Assembly (NCBI GenBank): GCA_002344215.1 | Contig: DDSV01000043.1 | Location: 244-7,422, forward strand | Length of the DNA: 7,179 nt | Direction: 5' to 3' | Origin: Akkermansiaceae bacterium UBA2381 | GTDB taxonomy: Bacteria > Verrucomicrobiota > Verrucomicrobiia > Verrucomicrobiales > DEV007 | Shown here: one piece after another, positions 1-5,859 of the stretch | Layout of the letters: each line of letters starts with the position of its first letter | Numbering within the stretch: position 1 is the stretch's first letter | Translations under genes and position numbers: made by a program | The notes under the pieces: generated by a model | The model's input: only the letters and a program-made list of their open reading frames with translations | Database searches by the model: none | Told to the model about the DNA's origin: nothing

Positions 1-384
1 GGCATCCCGCCGCTCTACGGCATCATCGACTTGGTGCGTCCACCCGGACGGATCATCGACTACAAGTCGGCGGCTCGCAGTCCCAGTGAAGGCATGGCCG
101 AGCATCAGCACGCCACCCAGCTCGCCTGCTACGCCCTGCTTTACCGCAGTGCCACAGGTGAACGGGAAACCGGCTTCGAACTGCATCACCTCATCAAGAC
201 GAAGGTGCCGAAGGTGATCATTTCCACCTACGGCCCGATGTCGGCGGCGATGGAGAGCGAGCTGTTCTTCCTTGTCGACGACTACCTCGAAGGCATCGCC
301 CGCGAAGCCTGGGTTCCCTCCCCCGGCCAACATTGCTCATGGTGCGACCACCTCACTCTCTGCCGGAAACGCTCCGGCATGTGA
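1..384 (+). CDS. PD-(D/E)XK superfamily nuclease (RecB/Cas4-like), C-terminal part; 5' end outside window
   Basis: The frame is open from base 1, so only the last 127 codons are visible and the true start lies upstream. The fragment carries the nuclease core in order: an aspartate in GIID (residue 10 of the fragment), the IIDYKS strand with D20 and K22 (the (D/E)xK catalytic pair), and a following helix with Q40 and Y44 (the QxxxY motif of RecB-type nucleases). It ends with C112, C115 and C121 (CxxC-x5-C), the C-terminal cysteine cluster that in Cas4, AddB and related proteins binds a 4Fe-4S cluster with one more upstream cysteine. By family knowledge it should be a metal-dependent DNA exonuclease or recombination nuclease acting in the cytoplasm. 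A hairpin terminator follows the stop. The superfamily is clear. The exact subfamily (phage exonuclease, Cas4-like or AddB-like) cannot be decided from this part, and no cas genes are visible. Confidence 0.85.
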   Translation, partial: GIPPLYGIIDLVRPPGRIIDYKSAARSPSEGMAEHQHATQLACYALLYRSATGERETGFELHHLIKTKVPKVIISTYGPMSAAMESELFFLVDDYLEGIAREAWVPSPGQHCSWCDHLTLCRKRSGM

Positions 385-427
385 GTAACCACCGCAATAA
401 CCACCCCAACAACCGGACACCACCCCC

Positions 428-470
428 GAAGGCCGGTCGGCTCCCCGCGAGTCGACCGGCCTTCTCTGTT
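428..470 (+). terminator. Rho-independent-type terminator after the nuclease gene
   Basis: A perfect 12-bp stem is formed by gaaggccggtcg (428-439) and cgaccggccttc (453-464), with a 13-nt loop and a short pyrimidine-rich, T-containing tail (tctgtt). It lies 44 bases after the nuclease stop and directly before the leader of the next gene. The strong GC stem supports termination, but the T tract is weak. Confidence 0.7.
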
Positions 471-483
471 CTCACCCTCAATC

Positions 484-510
484 CCTCAAAACCTAAACAC
501 TTCAATCCCT
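484..510 (+). repeat. 27-nt leader repeat, copy 1 (before the lipoprotein gene)
   Basis: This C/A/T-only leader begins cctcaaaacctaaacac and ends caatccct, and stops 9 nt before the ATG at 520. It differs from the copy at 2947-2973 at one base (t at 502 against c at 2965). A partial extra copy, ccctcaatccct, lies just upstream at 475-486 and overlaps its first three bases. No Shine-Dalgarno sequence is present, so the leader occupies the place of a ribosome binding site. Its function is unknown; an unstructured leader favouring initiation or a protein-binding site are both possible. Confidence 0.7.
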
Positions 511-519
511 AACAAAACC

Positions 520-888
520 ATGAAACACCACCTAAAACGAACCCTCATCACCTTGCTGACCGCAGCCCTACTCCTCTCCACCGCGAGCTGCGGCAAACGC
601 GACTCCTGGCTGTCCTTCGGCGAAAAGAAGTCCTCCTGCGAAAAGGCCTACGAATCCCTCGAAGGCCAGTTCAAGGATCTCAAGGCCACCGTCACCGGCG
701 GAAAAACCTCCGCTGACCGCGCCGCCTTCTGGCAGGCCGCCGCAGCGCTCTTCATCGTCCTGAGCGTCTTCGCCCTCATCGGCGGGGCCGCCCTCGGCTC
801 GAGAGCGCGCCGAGACCGCGAGCGTTTCCGCCAGTCTTCCACCACGGAAGGCAAGGTCATCGACAACCCTGAAGAGTTCACCGTATGA
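520..888 (+). CDS. Small predicted lipoprotein with a C-terminal membrane segment, unknown function
   Basis: The 122-residue product is not recognised. The N-terminus is a typical export signal: basic residues (KHHLKR), a hydrophobic stretch at about 9-19, then a lipobox-like TASC with C24 as the putative lipidated cysteine. The -3 position is T rather than L, so lipidation is probable but not certain. A polar, lysine-rich region follows (25-68, with a second cysteine at C40), then a strong hydrophobic segment (about 72-93) and an arginine-rich tail (RARRDRERFR) expected to be cytoplasmic. The ATG at 520 follows the leader repeat by 9 nt. The stop overlaps the next start (ATGA), so both are likely translated together as membrane partners. 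Position between a nuclease and a clamp gene suggests membership of the same element, possibly an envelope function such as conjugation or exclusion, but that is speculation. Confidence 0.75.
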   Translation: MKHHLKRTLITLLTAALLLSTASCGKRDSWLSFGEKKSSCEKAYESLEGQFKDLKATVTGGKTSADRAAFWQAAAALFIVLSVFALIGGAALGSRARRDRERFRQSSTTEGKVIDNPEEFTV

Positions 889-1340
889 AGTCCTTCACCG
901 AACTCCCCGACTACAAGGACTTGCGCCAGCTCTGGACACAGGAGCCCGTCTCCCCGCCCGTGCCCGACCTCGAACTCACCCCCGACCACTGGGTCGAGCG
1001 GGGAGCCGAGGTCATCGGCTGGTCGCTCGCCCGGCTGGAACACTGGCTCAGCGCGAGCGGCTGGCTCCGGGCCTGGCTGCGGCTCAATCTGTTCCTCTCC
1101 ATCGTGATCACCAGCGCCGGAGTGCTCCTGCTGCCCCCCGTGGCGCAGGTGCTCGAACAGCTTGCCCGGTCCAGTCACTGGATCGGGCTCATAATTGGCG
1201 AGGTCTTCGGTCTCGTCACCGGACTGCCTCCCGTCGTCATCAGCGTGGGCGTGCTCTACCTCGCCTTCGTGATCTACCGGCGGATCCGTCGCAAGCGCCT
1301 CCCCCAAAGAGGCTACTCCGGAGAAGACTACTACCAGTGA
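885..1340 (+). CDS. Small multi-pass membrane protein, unknown function
   Basis: The 151-residue product is not recognised. Residues 1-60 are soluble, acidic and tryptophan-containing. Hydrophobic segments follow at about 67-91 and 99-131; the second is long enough for one long or two short spans because it contains the break GLPP. A strongly basic stretch, YRRIRRKR (131-138), follows and by the positive-inside rule should be cytoplasmic. The start ATG overlaps the stop of the preceding lipoprotein gene (ATGA), indicating translational coupling and probably a complex of the two. No enzymatic motif is visible. The next gene starts 48 nt downstream after a leader repeat, with no terminator hairpin seen between them. 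Confidence 0.75.
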   Translation: MKSFTELPDYKDLRQLWTQEPVSPPVPDLELTPDHWVERGAEVIGWSLARLEHWLSASGWLRAWLRLNLFLSIVITSAGVLLLPPVAQVLEQLARSSHWIGLIIGEVFGLVTGLPPVVISVGVLYLAFVIYRRIRRKRLPQRGYSGEDYYQ

Positions 1341-1344
1341 TCCT

Positions 1345-1371
1345 CCTCAACACCTCAACACCTCAATCCCT
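1345..1371 (+). repeat. 27-nt leader repeat, copy 2 (before the clamp gene)
   Basis: This leader consists of cctcaaca-type units (cctcaacacctcaacacc) ending in caatccct, the same ending and length as the copies at 484-510 and 2947-2973. It starts 4 nt after the membrane-protein stop and ends 17 nt before the ATG at 1389. No Shine-Dalgarno sequence is visible in between (gaactacccaccctgac). Confidence 0.6.
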
Positions 1372-1388
1372 GAACTACCCACCCTGAC

Positions 1389-2822
1389 ATGATCACGAAA
1401 ACCCATCCCGTCGAAGTCCGGGTAGCCGATCTCAAGTCGGCACTCACCGGACTCGGCAAACTCATCCCCCGCACCCCTTCGCTGGCCGTTCTCGGCTGTG
1501 CGAAGGTGGAGGCGGGTGGACCACAATCCGTGCGCCTCACCGCCACGGATCTCGACCTCACCCTGAGCGTCGATGTGCTGGCAACAGTCGAGAAGGGTCT
1601 CGCGCCCTTCCTCCTGCCGCTGGCTCGCTTGCGCGAACTCCTCACCGGATTGCGCTCTGACGAAGTCGTGTGCCTCGGTCCGGCGATCAAAGCCCCGCCC
1701 GTGGCCGAGTTCCCCGAGATCCCCCAGGTCCGCACCCCGGGCCTGACATTGCCGGAACCACTTGTCACCAGTCTGCTGCGTGCCTTCGCCTGTGCCTCGC
1801 AGGATTCCACCCGTGCGGTCCTGCGCAGTGCCTGCCTCGACACGAGCGGCACCGGAGAGAATGCACACCGTATCGTTGGCACCAACGGTCGGCACCTCTT
1901 CTCGAGCAACTCCATGCACCTGCCCCTGAAGCAGTCGGTGATCCTCCCCGATCACCCATTGTGGAAGTGGAAGCCCATCGCCGAGTCCCGGCCCTGGACT
2001 CTGCGTCTCGGCAAGGACAAACATAGGGCTGAGGTCTTCCGCATGGAAGGCCAAGGCCAAGTTTGGTCGGTGACAGGACGTCTTCTCGACGGCCCCTATC
2101 CGAACTACCGTCAGGTCATACCGGGACCCGCACAGTTCACGACAACGGTTACCTTGAGCGATGCCGCCCTCGAGGCAGTGACACGCCTGTTGCCTCGCCT
2201 CCCCGGCAAGCAACTCGCCAACCGTCCCGTCGGTATGCACTGCGAAAAGGGTCGCTTCGGCCTGCTTGCCCGTGCCGAAAATGACGAGCCCTGGATCCTT
2301 CATCCCGTGGACCGCTGCGAGATGAAGGGCCCGGACGTGACCGTCTATCTCGATCGCGACTACCTCATCAAAGCCGCCGACTTCGGTCTCCACCGGATTT
2401 CAATGAGCGATGCGATGAGCCCGATTCAGTTCAGCCGGGGTGGAGATCTCATGATCGTCATGCCCGTGCGGGCCATCGCTCCGGACCGCATCGAGCGGCC
2501 CAGGCTCGTGCCGGCGGTGGAGCAGTTCGCCGCGCCGCCAGCCCATGTGCTAAAGCCTGTTGTCCCCACTCCACCCAAGCCGCCCGCGACGCTTCCCCCG
2601 AAGCCTGACAAACCGGCTGATCCTCTCGTCGAGGCGAGGCAACAGGTGGCCGAAGCCGACGAAGCGCTCCTCACGGCACGCAAAACCCTCAGGGGCATAC
2701 GCCGCTCGCTCCATGCCGCACGCACCCAGCGCAACGAGACCAAACGCGAGCTGGGCGGTTTCCGCGGACTGCTCCGGAAACTGCAACGTGGCCGCAAGCA
2801 CGAAGCCAAGAAGGCCTCCTGA
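1389..2822 (+). CDS. DNA polymerase III beta subunit (DnaN-type sliding clamp) homologue with extra C-terminal arm
   Basis: The 477-residue product matches the three-fold clamp architecture at recognisable landmarks. Domain 1 (about 8-115) contains LTATDLDLTLSV (50-61), the counterpart of TatDle in DnaN. Domain 2 (about 120-245) contains RAVLRSACLD (142-151), IVGTNGRHLF (162-171; ATDGhRL in DnaN) and GPYPNYRQVIP (235-245; the family's GxFPdYxxViP). Domain 3 (about 246-362) ends with IVMPVR (356-361), corresponding to the C-terminal MPMR(L) of DnaN. Clamps encircle DNA and tether polymerases and repair enzymes. A normal DnaN ends at that motif (about 370 residues). Here it is followed by a proline-rich linker (about 382-412) and a basic, probably coiled-coil tail (413-477). 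The ATG at 1389 fits the domain start and leader. It is more likely an accessory, element-borne clamp than the chromosomal dnaN, given its divergence and neighbours. The fold is secure; its specific role is not. Confidence 0.85.
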   Translation: MITKTHPVEVRVADLKSALTGLGKLIPRTPSLAVLGCAKVEAGGPQSVRLTATDLDLTLSVDVLATVEKGLAPFLLPLARLRELLTGLRSDEVVCLGPAIKAPPVAEFPEIPQVRTPGLTLPEPLVTSLLRAFACASQDSTRAVLRSACLDTSGTGENAHRIVGTNGRHLFSSNSMHLPLKQSVILPDHPLWKWKPIAESRPWTLRLGKDKHRAEVFRMEGQGQVWSVTGRLLDGPYPNYRQVIPGPAQFTTTVTLSDAALEAVTRLLPRLPGKQLANRPVGMHCEKGRFGLLARAENDEPWILHPVDRCEMKGPDVTVYLDRDYLIKAADFGLHRISMSDAMSPIQFSRGGDLMIVMPVRAIAPDRIERPRLVPAVEQFAAPPAHVLKPVVPTPPKPPATLPPKPDKPADPLVEARQQVAEADEALLTARKTLRGIRRSLHAARTQRNETKRELGGFRGLLRKLQRGRKHEAKKAS

Positions 2823-2870
2823 CCGACCCGCCCCAAGTCAGACCTTGCCCACCACCAGCCGCGCCGCCCC

Positions 2871-2920
2871 AGGCCCGGGTTCCATGATCGACCGCCAGAC
2901 AGGGAGCCCGGGCCTTCACT
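2871..2920 (+). terminator. Hairpin terminator after the clamp gene
   Basis: A perfect 9-bp GC-rich stem is formed by aggcccggg (2871-2879) and cccgggcct (2907-2915) with a 27-nt loop. It is followed by tcacttttcc, which contains a short T run. It lies between the clamp stop and the tandem leader of the DUF3150 gene. The long loop makes it a moderate rather than a strong candidate. Confidence 0.5.
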
Positions 2921-2930
2921 TTTCCCTAAA

Positions 2931-2973
2931 CCTCAAAACCTCAAAACCTCAAAACCTAAACACCTCAATCCCT
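2931..2973 (+). repeat. Leader repeat copy 3 with three tandem CCTCAAAA units (before the DUF3150 gene)
   Basis: The octamer cctcaaaa occurs three times head to tail (2931-2938, 2939-2946, 2947-2954). The last copy begins a 27-nt leader (2947-2973) identical to 484-510 except at one base. It ends 8 nt before the ATG at 2982, nearly the same spacing as the 9 nt in copy 1. No purine-rich ribosome binding site is present. Confidence 0.7.
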
Positions 2974-2981
2974 TCATACCC

Positions 2982-4004
2982 ATGAACACAAATACAGACC
3001 TCCTCGCCGTCCTCACCCGGGAAGGCGTTCTCATCAATGCCAGCGTGCGTTACCCGCGCTTTCACAAGAAGCTGTCTCCCGCCGACCTCGGTCTTTCCCC
3101 CGAACAGGTCAGCGAACGGCTCGTCAGTCTCGGACACAAGAAGCTCCTGCCCAAAGAAGCCCTCGCCGAACTCGCCCTCGTCGAAGGCCGCACCCATGCG
3201 ATCATCGACCAGGGCACCTTCCCCTTCCTCGGGGGCCTCGGCCACTTCCTGCCCAACGGCAAGCTCGTGGACGTACAGGAGCAACTCAACGCCCAGCGGA
3301 GTCACTTCCACCGGGCCAGAGGGAACTTCCTCGCCGCCTACCGCGACCTGCGAAGCGAAGCACTCAACGAATGGGAAATCGCGATCCGGCATCTCGCCAC
3401 TTCGCGCGACGAAGCCGCCTGCCTTTATGCTCAGATCGCCGAGTCTTTCCCCGCCCGGGAAAAGCTCGCGGACCGCTTTGCCTTCGAGGTGCATCTCTTT
3501 CAGATCGCCGTGCCCGAGTCCCTCGGCATGGAGCTGGTCAGTTTCGCCGAGCAACAGGAAGTGCGCCTCGCCCGCCGTGAGGCCGCCGAGACCGCCGCCC
3601 GCCAAATCCGTTCCGGTGTGGAGGGTTTTGTCGGCGAATGCATCACCGAGTTGCGTCATCAGACGGCCCAGCTCTGCGACGAGATGCTCTCGTCAATGCG
3701 CACCGGCAAGACCGATGGGGTCCACCAAAAGACCCTCAACCGGCTCGTGAAGTTCATCGACGATTTCAAGTCGCTCAACTTCGCCGGTGATGTCGAAATG
3801 GAACAGCAGCTCGACCGCGTCCGCAGCGAACTGCTCACCCGTAGCGCCGAGGACTACCGCAACAGTCTCACCGCGACGCGAAGTCTCGAAAGCGGTCTCA
3901 CCCAACTCCGCGACCAGGCCCGTGAACTGGCCAGTCAGGATGCCCGTGCCCTCGTCGAGCGCTTCGGCCAGATGGGCCGCAGGAAGCTGCAGCTAGCCGG
4001 GTGA
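2982..4004 (+). CDS. DUF3150-type protein (helical, unknown function)
   Basis: The 340-residue product is charged, largely helical and has no signal peptide or membrane span. The N-terminal third resembles the DUF3150 pattern as I know it: FHKKLSPADLGL (27-38), LVSLGHKKLLPKEAL (47-61), a helix with VEGR (67-70), then TFPFLGGLGHFLPNGK (79-94) and a helix leading to YRDLRSEALNEWE (120-132). The C-terminal half (about 180-335) is almost continuous amphipathic helix with many E, R and Q residues, suggesting coiled-coil interaction. DUF3150 proteins are of unknown function; from memory they occur in mobile elements near MoxR-type AAA ATPases and VWA proteins. None of those is in the window, but a DUF1257-type start at the right edge would fit such a neighbourhood. 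The ATG at 2982 follows the leader repeat. The family assignment is from pattern memory and should be treated as probable. Confidence 0.7.
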   Translation: MNTNTDLLAVLTREGVLINASVRYPRFHKKLSPADLGLSPEQVSERLVSLGHKKLLPKEALAELALVEGRTHAIIDQGTFPFLGGLGHFLPNGKLVDVQEQLNAQRSHFHRARGNFLAAYRDLRSEALNEWEIAIRHLATSRDEAACLYAQIAESFPAREKLADRFAFEVHLFQIAVPESLGMELVSFAEQQEVRLARREAAETAARQIRSGVEGFVGECITELRHQTAQLCDEMLSSMRTGKTDGVHQKTLNRLVKFIDDFKSLNFAGDVEMEQQLDRVRSELLTRSAEDYRNSLTATRSLESGLTQLRDQARELASQDARALVERFGQMGRRKLQLAG

Positions 4005-4035
4005 GAGACTGACCGACACCCCAACGCCACACACG

Positions 4036-4065
4036 ACAGGGTCGGGTCCCATCCCCGACCCTGTT
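4036..4065 (+). terminator. Hairpin terminator after the DUF3150 gene
   Basis: A perfect 11-bp stem is formed by acagggtcggg (4036-4046) and cccgaccctgt (4054-4064) with a 7-nt loop. It begins 31 bases after the DUF3150 stop. The tail is short (tt then cgg), so termination may be partial. Unlike the hairpins at 428 and 2871, no leader repeat follows; the enzyme cassette begins instead. Confidence 0.6.
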
Positions 4066-4171
4066 CGGCCAATGGACTTACGAACTCCCCCTTTGAAATG
4101 GATCAGGCAGGAACAATTTCACGCATCTCCAGCCCCGCTTTCGACACCATGCCTTGAGTTTTCGAGGCTCC

Positions 4172-4630
4172 ATGCAACGATCTGTCATGCCCATCTCGAC
4201 ATTCCCTGTTTCAATTCGGACCTATGATGACGCCTCACAACGGATGGAGGTCATCGCGCTCTGGGAATCGGTCTTTGGATATGACGCGCCCCACAACGAG
4301 CCTTCCCTCGTCATCGACCGGAAGCTCGCTGTGAATGACGACATGATGTTCGTCGCGCTCTCAGGAGGAAAGGTGGTCGGCACAATAATGGCGGGTTACG
4401 ACGGTCACCGCGGCTGGCTCTATTCGTTGGCGGTACTTCCAGAACACCGAGGCAAAGGAACCGGATCGGCTCTGGTTCGCCATGCGGAACAAATTCTGCA
4501 CACGCACGGTTGCCTGAAAATCAACCTCCAGATCCTGGAATCAAACTCCCCGGTCTTGAGCTTCTACGAATCTCTTGGTTACCGGATCGAGCCGCGGGTG
4601 AGCATGGGGAAACGGCACGATGGCCTGTGA
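4172..4630 (+). CDS. ypeA: GNAT-family N-acetyltransferase, YpeA-like
   Basis: The 152-residue product is a single-domain GNAT enzyme transferring acetyl from acetyl-CoA to an amine; the substrate is unknown. From memory it resembles E. coli YpeA along most of its length. Visible landmarks are IRTYDDASQRMEVIALWE (15-32), VIDRKL (47-52), VVGTIMAGYDGHRGWLYSL (68-86), the acetyl-CoA loop PEHRGKGTGSALV (90-102; R/Q-x-x-G-x-G/A), GCLKINLQI (113-121), SFYESLGY (130-137) and SMGKR (144-148). Start choice is uncertain. The ATG at 4172 has gagg four bases upstream; the ATG at 4187 (147 residues) is closer to the family's natural N-terminus; a TTG at 4154 also opens the frame. The gene ends 3 bases before the convergent HAD gene, leaving no room for a terminator between them. 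It stands apart from the preceding module, after that module's terminator. Confidence 0.85.
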   Translation: MQRSVMPISTFPVSIRTYDDASQRMEVIALWESVFGYDAPHNEPSLVIDRKLAVNDDMMFVALSGGKVVGTIMAGYDGHRGWLYSLAVLPEHRGKGTGSALVRHAEQILHTHGCLKINLQILESNSPVLSFYESLGYRIEPRVSMGKRHDGL

Positions 4631-4633
4631 GGG

Positions 4634-5315
4634 TCAGGCACCGATTACCTCAAAAAACCTCACTGCATCTTCGTAGTTGGGGAACACATCTTTCACTCCT
4701 TCCGCCCTGAGCCTCGCAGCCCGGATCGGATCCAAGGCGATACCGATGCAGGGCCAACCCAGGTTCCGACAGGCACGGGCGTCCCAGACGCCGTCTCCTA
4801 CGTAGATCACCGAATCAAATTCCACGCGCCCGTGCAGGCAAGCCGCCCTTGTAAGAGAGCGCTGCATGATGTCCTCACGCGCATGGGCGTCGTCGGCGAA
4901 AGCGCCGGGGAGTTCCGGCCCCCCCCCATCCCGCGCTTGCCAGCTTCAGGCGGGCGGAACATTCCCAGGCACCGCTCGCGACTGAAACGGCCACGCCGGG
5001 CATGTCGTTGAGTCGCCTGAGCATGTCCCATGCGCCAGCAACGGGAAGGAAAGGTTGCTTTCCGGCCTCCGCCTCCAACAGGGAAAGAAACCAAGATTGA
5101 AATCGGAGGATCTCGTCTTCTGATGGCGAATGTCCCTGACGTTCTTGGAAAATGGACTCCAGAATACCGGAGTCAGTGCAGTGCGGATAAACGGACCAGT
5201 CGTCACTGATGCCGGTGAAACCAAACACATCGAACAAGGCTTGCACGAAACACTCCCCGTCGGCCGCGTCCGTTTGCGTGAGAGTGCCGTCGATGTCGAA
5301 CATGATCAATTTCAT
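4634..5315 (-). pseudogene. HAD-superfamily phosphatase gene, split by a single-base frameshift
   Basis: The first frame (5315 down to 4875) starts MKLIMFDIDGTLT with motif I nucleophile D7 and acid D9. It continues through a cap region to a motif II-like serine in SVASG (S114) and the motif III lysine in ARLKLASAG (K124), then runs into unrelated arginine-rich sequence and stops. The remainder lies in another frame down to 4634 and contains motif IV YVGDGVWDARACRNLGWPCIGIA. Removing one G from the nine-G run of the coding strand (4919-4927) joins them into a 226-residue protein reading through PELPGAFADDAHAREDIMQRS, a normal length for this family. The gene is last in the operon, 7 bases after the GNAT stop. 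HAD enzymes hydrolyse phosphate monoesters; the substrate here is unknown. The frameshift could be a sequencing error, slippage variation or real decay. As it stands, the product lacks motif IV. Confidence 0.85.
4919..4927 (-). repeat. Homopolymer tract C9 (G9 on the coding strand) inside the HAD gene
   Basis: Nine consecutive C on the plus strand sit exactly where the HAD reading frame changes. Eight G would restore a single frame. Such runs are prone to polymerase slippage and to base-calling error. Confidence 0.9.
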
Positions 5316-5322
5316 GGCACCG

Positions 5323-5859
5323 TCACTTCATCGGCACGTGAATCGTATGATTGACGCTCTGACCTTGGTTGGCATTCAAGAGCATCGCCGCCGCACCCCA
5401 CGTCACCACACCGGTTTTCTGTTGTAGCGTCACCGGTCCCTCCACCAGGGACCATCCACGCCTCGTATAGAAGGGCACGAGTTCAGGCAGGCAGAACAGA
5501 ATGCACGCAGGGAGTTCAAGCCGGTCGAAGAGAAAGTCCTCGGCATGGTCCATCAATGCTGTCGCATGACCACGGCCCTGGAGTTCGGGTGGGGTGAACA
5601 AACCTCCGACGGCTCCGACCTTGATCCGCTCTACGTTGAGTTCGATTTTCATTCCGGTCAAGGCGACATGGCTCAGCAGGTTCCGATCTTCACTCAGAAT
5701 CAGCCGCCAATGCACCGGGGCTTTGGCCAGACCTTTTGCCACGGCGATCTCCCCGAAATAGTGCTGGTTCCAGTAGTTGATGAACTCTTCTTGTTCCGCG
5801 CTAAGATCGTTTCCCTCGATGACTTCAAGGTGGTAATTCGGATTCTCACTCGAATTCAT
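5323..5859 (-). CDS. GNAT-family N-acetyltransferase (second, unrelated to the YpeA-like one)
   Basis: The 178-residue cytoplasmic product shows the GNAT core: strand region HVALTGMKIELN (64-75), then VGAVGGLFTPPELQGRGHATALMDHAEDFL (81-110) with the acetyl-CoA loop QGRGHA (94-99), and the terminal element ACILFCLPELVPFYTRRGW (118-136) with the usual FYxxxGW. The order of an H-containing strand, a G-rich strand before the loop and a late RRGW followed by GPV recalls the AAC(2')/NodA-like branch, but that resemblance is weak and no drug target should be assumed. The ATG overlaps the stop of the upstream VOC gene (ATGA at 5859-5856), indicating translational coupling; the HAD gene follows after 7 bases. 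It shares operon membership with a VOC protein and an esterase, but no pathway links them visibly. Confidence 0.85.
   Translation of the reverse strand: MNSSENPNYHLEVIEGNDLSAEQEEFINYWNQHYFGEIAVAKGLAKAPVHWRLILSEDRNLLSHVALTGMKIELNVERIKVGAVGGLFTPPELQGRGHATALMDHAEDFLFDRLELPACILFCLPELVPFYTRRGWSLVEGPVTLQQKTGVVTWGAAAMLLNANQGQSVNHTIHVPMK

Noticed and set aside
648..1307. Minus-strand open frame of 219 codons across the lipoprotein/membrane pair
   Set aside because: The translation is a G/E/P-rich shadow, while the plus strand has a signal peptide, lipobox, membrane spans and an ATGA overlap.
1347..2393. Long minus-strand open frame (348 codons) opposite the clamp gene, and a 186-codon one at 1355-1915
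   Set aside because: The plus strand encodes a recognisable clamp there. The antisense frames are low-complexity G/E/R-rich translations typical of GC-rich codon bias, with no domain.
2931..2973. CRISPR-like array from the tandem CCTCAAAA units
   Set aside because: The units are 8 nt, directly abutting and without spacers, and lie in a gene leader. They are a short tandem repeat, not a CRISPR. The Cas4-like motifs of the first gene have no cas neighbours in view.
3037..3750. Second plus-strand frame of 237 codons inside the DUF3150 gene
   Set aside because: It is a serine/proline/arginine-rich out-of-frame translation without a domain, wholly contained in the better supported gene.
4005..4171. 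Integron attC site or insertion-sequence end flanking the enzyme cassette
   Set aside because: No GTTRRRY-type core pair, terminal inverted repeat or target duplication could be found by eye at either cassette edge.
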